Assembly (NCBI RefSeq): GCF_003201355.1
Contig: NZ_QICL01000017.1
Span: forward strand, 43,175-107,174
DNA length: 64,000 nucleotides
Reading direction: 5' to 3'
Source of the DNA: Indolivaga alginatilytica
GTDB lineage: Bacteria; Bacteroidota; Bacteroidia; Bacteroidales; Dysgonomonadaceae
The translations under genes were made by a program, and so were the position numbers. Below are positions 63,861 to 64,000 of this stretch, piece by piece. Every line of letters begins with the position of its first letter. The first letter of the stretch is position 1. The notes under the pieces are model-generated. The model searched no databases and was not told the DNA's origin. It saw only the letters and a list, made by a program, of their open reading frames with translations.

Positions 63861-64000
63861 ACACACAAATACGGGATATATACTATACAGATAAACGAAT
63901 TATTAATGCGAATCAGTATTTAAAAAATTAGATAAATAAATGCGATTGCAATTTTACCCATCGTATGTACTAGTAGTCCGGATGTTGATCTGACTTTCTG

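Overview
The window looks like chromosome of a Bacteroidales bacterium. The evidence is AT-rich DNA, promoters with the Bacteroidota -7 box TAnnTTTG, many lipoproteins with an (S/T)SC lipobox, a BT_3928/DUF1599/tpiA/SPOR/folE cluster, a YfhO protein, a Bacteroidota-type LptD and a Bacteroidota tyrosine recombinase. Dysgonomonas or a close relative is my best guess; this is inference, and no rRNA is present to test it.

Layout. 1-1489: the end of an ABC exporter (ATPase plus FtsX-like permease). 1490-2217: a long non-coding stretch holding a 218-bp element with perfect 21-bp inverted ends. 2218-4005: two tandem near-identical mini-lipoproteins followed by a TPR/transmembrane lipoprotein, a possible peptide/receptor set. 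4155-9272: housekeeping genes (corA, rsmA, a flippase-like membrane protein, a secreted protein, pepD). 9329-11435: an orphan protein and an endonuclease/exonuclease/phosphatase lipoprotein. 11523-14851: three tandem paralogous secreted proteins. 15391-20880: DPP-IV-type peptidase, a cysteine-less thioredoxin-fold lipoprotein and a YifB AAA protein. 21081-23956: a glycosylation operon (DUF4254, GT9, GT4). 23985-32202: mutS with a small lipoprotein, a DUF937-like gene, tcdA, upp, hemG. 32654-39464: ArsC/Spx-like protein, TamB, a lone ABC ATPase, pdxB. 39497-46261: hydrolase, folE, SPOR, tpiA, DoxX-like, DUF1599, M23 peptidase, ndk. 46684-53487: orphan LuxR regulator, then the five-gene operon methyltransferase-yfhO-GT2-transglutaminase-like-queG. 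53833-58052: a Fic gene flanked by imperfect direct repeats, then lptD. 58389-61564: a glycosyltransferase and an ECF sigma/membrane protein/TraB operon. 61706-64000: tRNA-Lys(CTT) and the integrase of an integrative element that runs off the right edge.

The most striking feature is not a gene. At least 15 gaps carry a shared roughly 85-90-bp repeat ending in a short palindrome (AAGGTC-nnn-GACCTTA). In six cases the palindrome supplies the TAA stop codon of the neighbouring gene, and in two cases the repeat fills virtually the whole gap. Two further intergenic families (a GTTACTTTTGTCAC-rich repeat in three copies and the inverted-end element in two) make the spacer DNA unusually repeat-rich. 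I did not find a defence island, CRISPR array or biosynthetic cluster. The best candidates for undescribed biology are the stop-codon-fused repeat and the mini-lipoprotein/TPR module.
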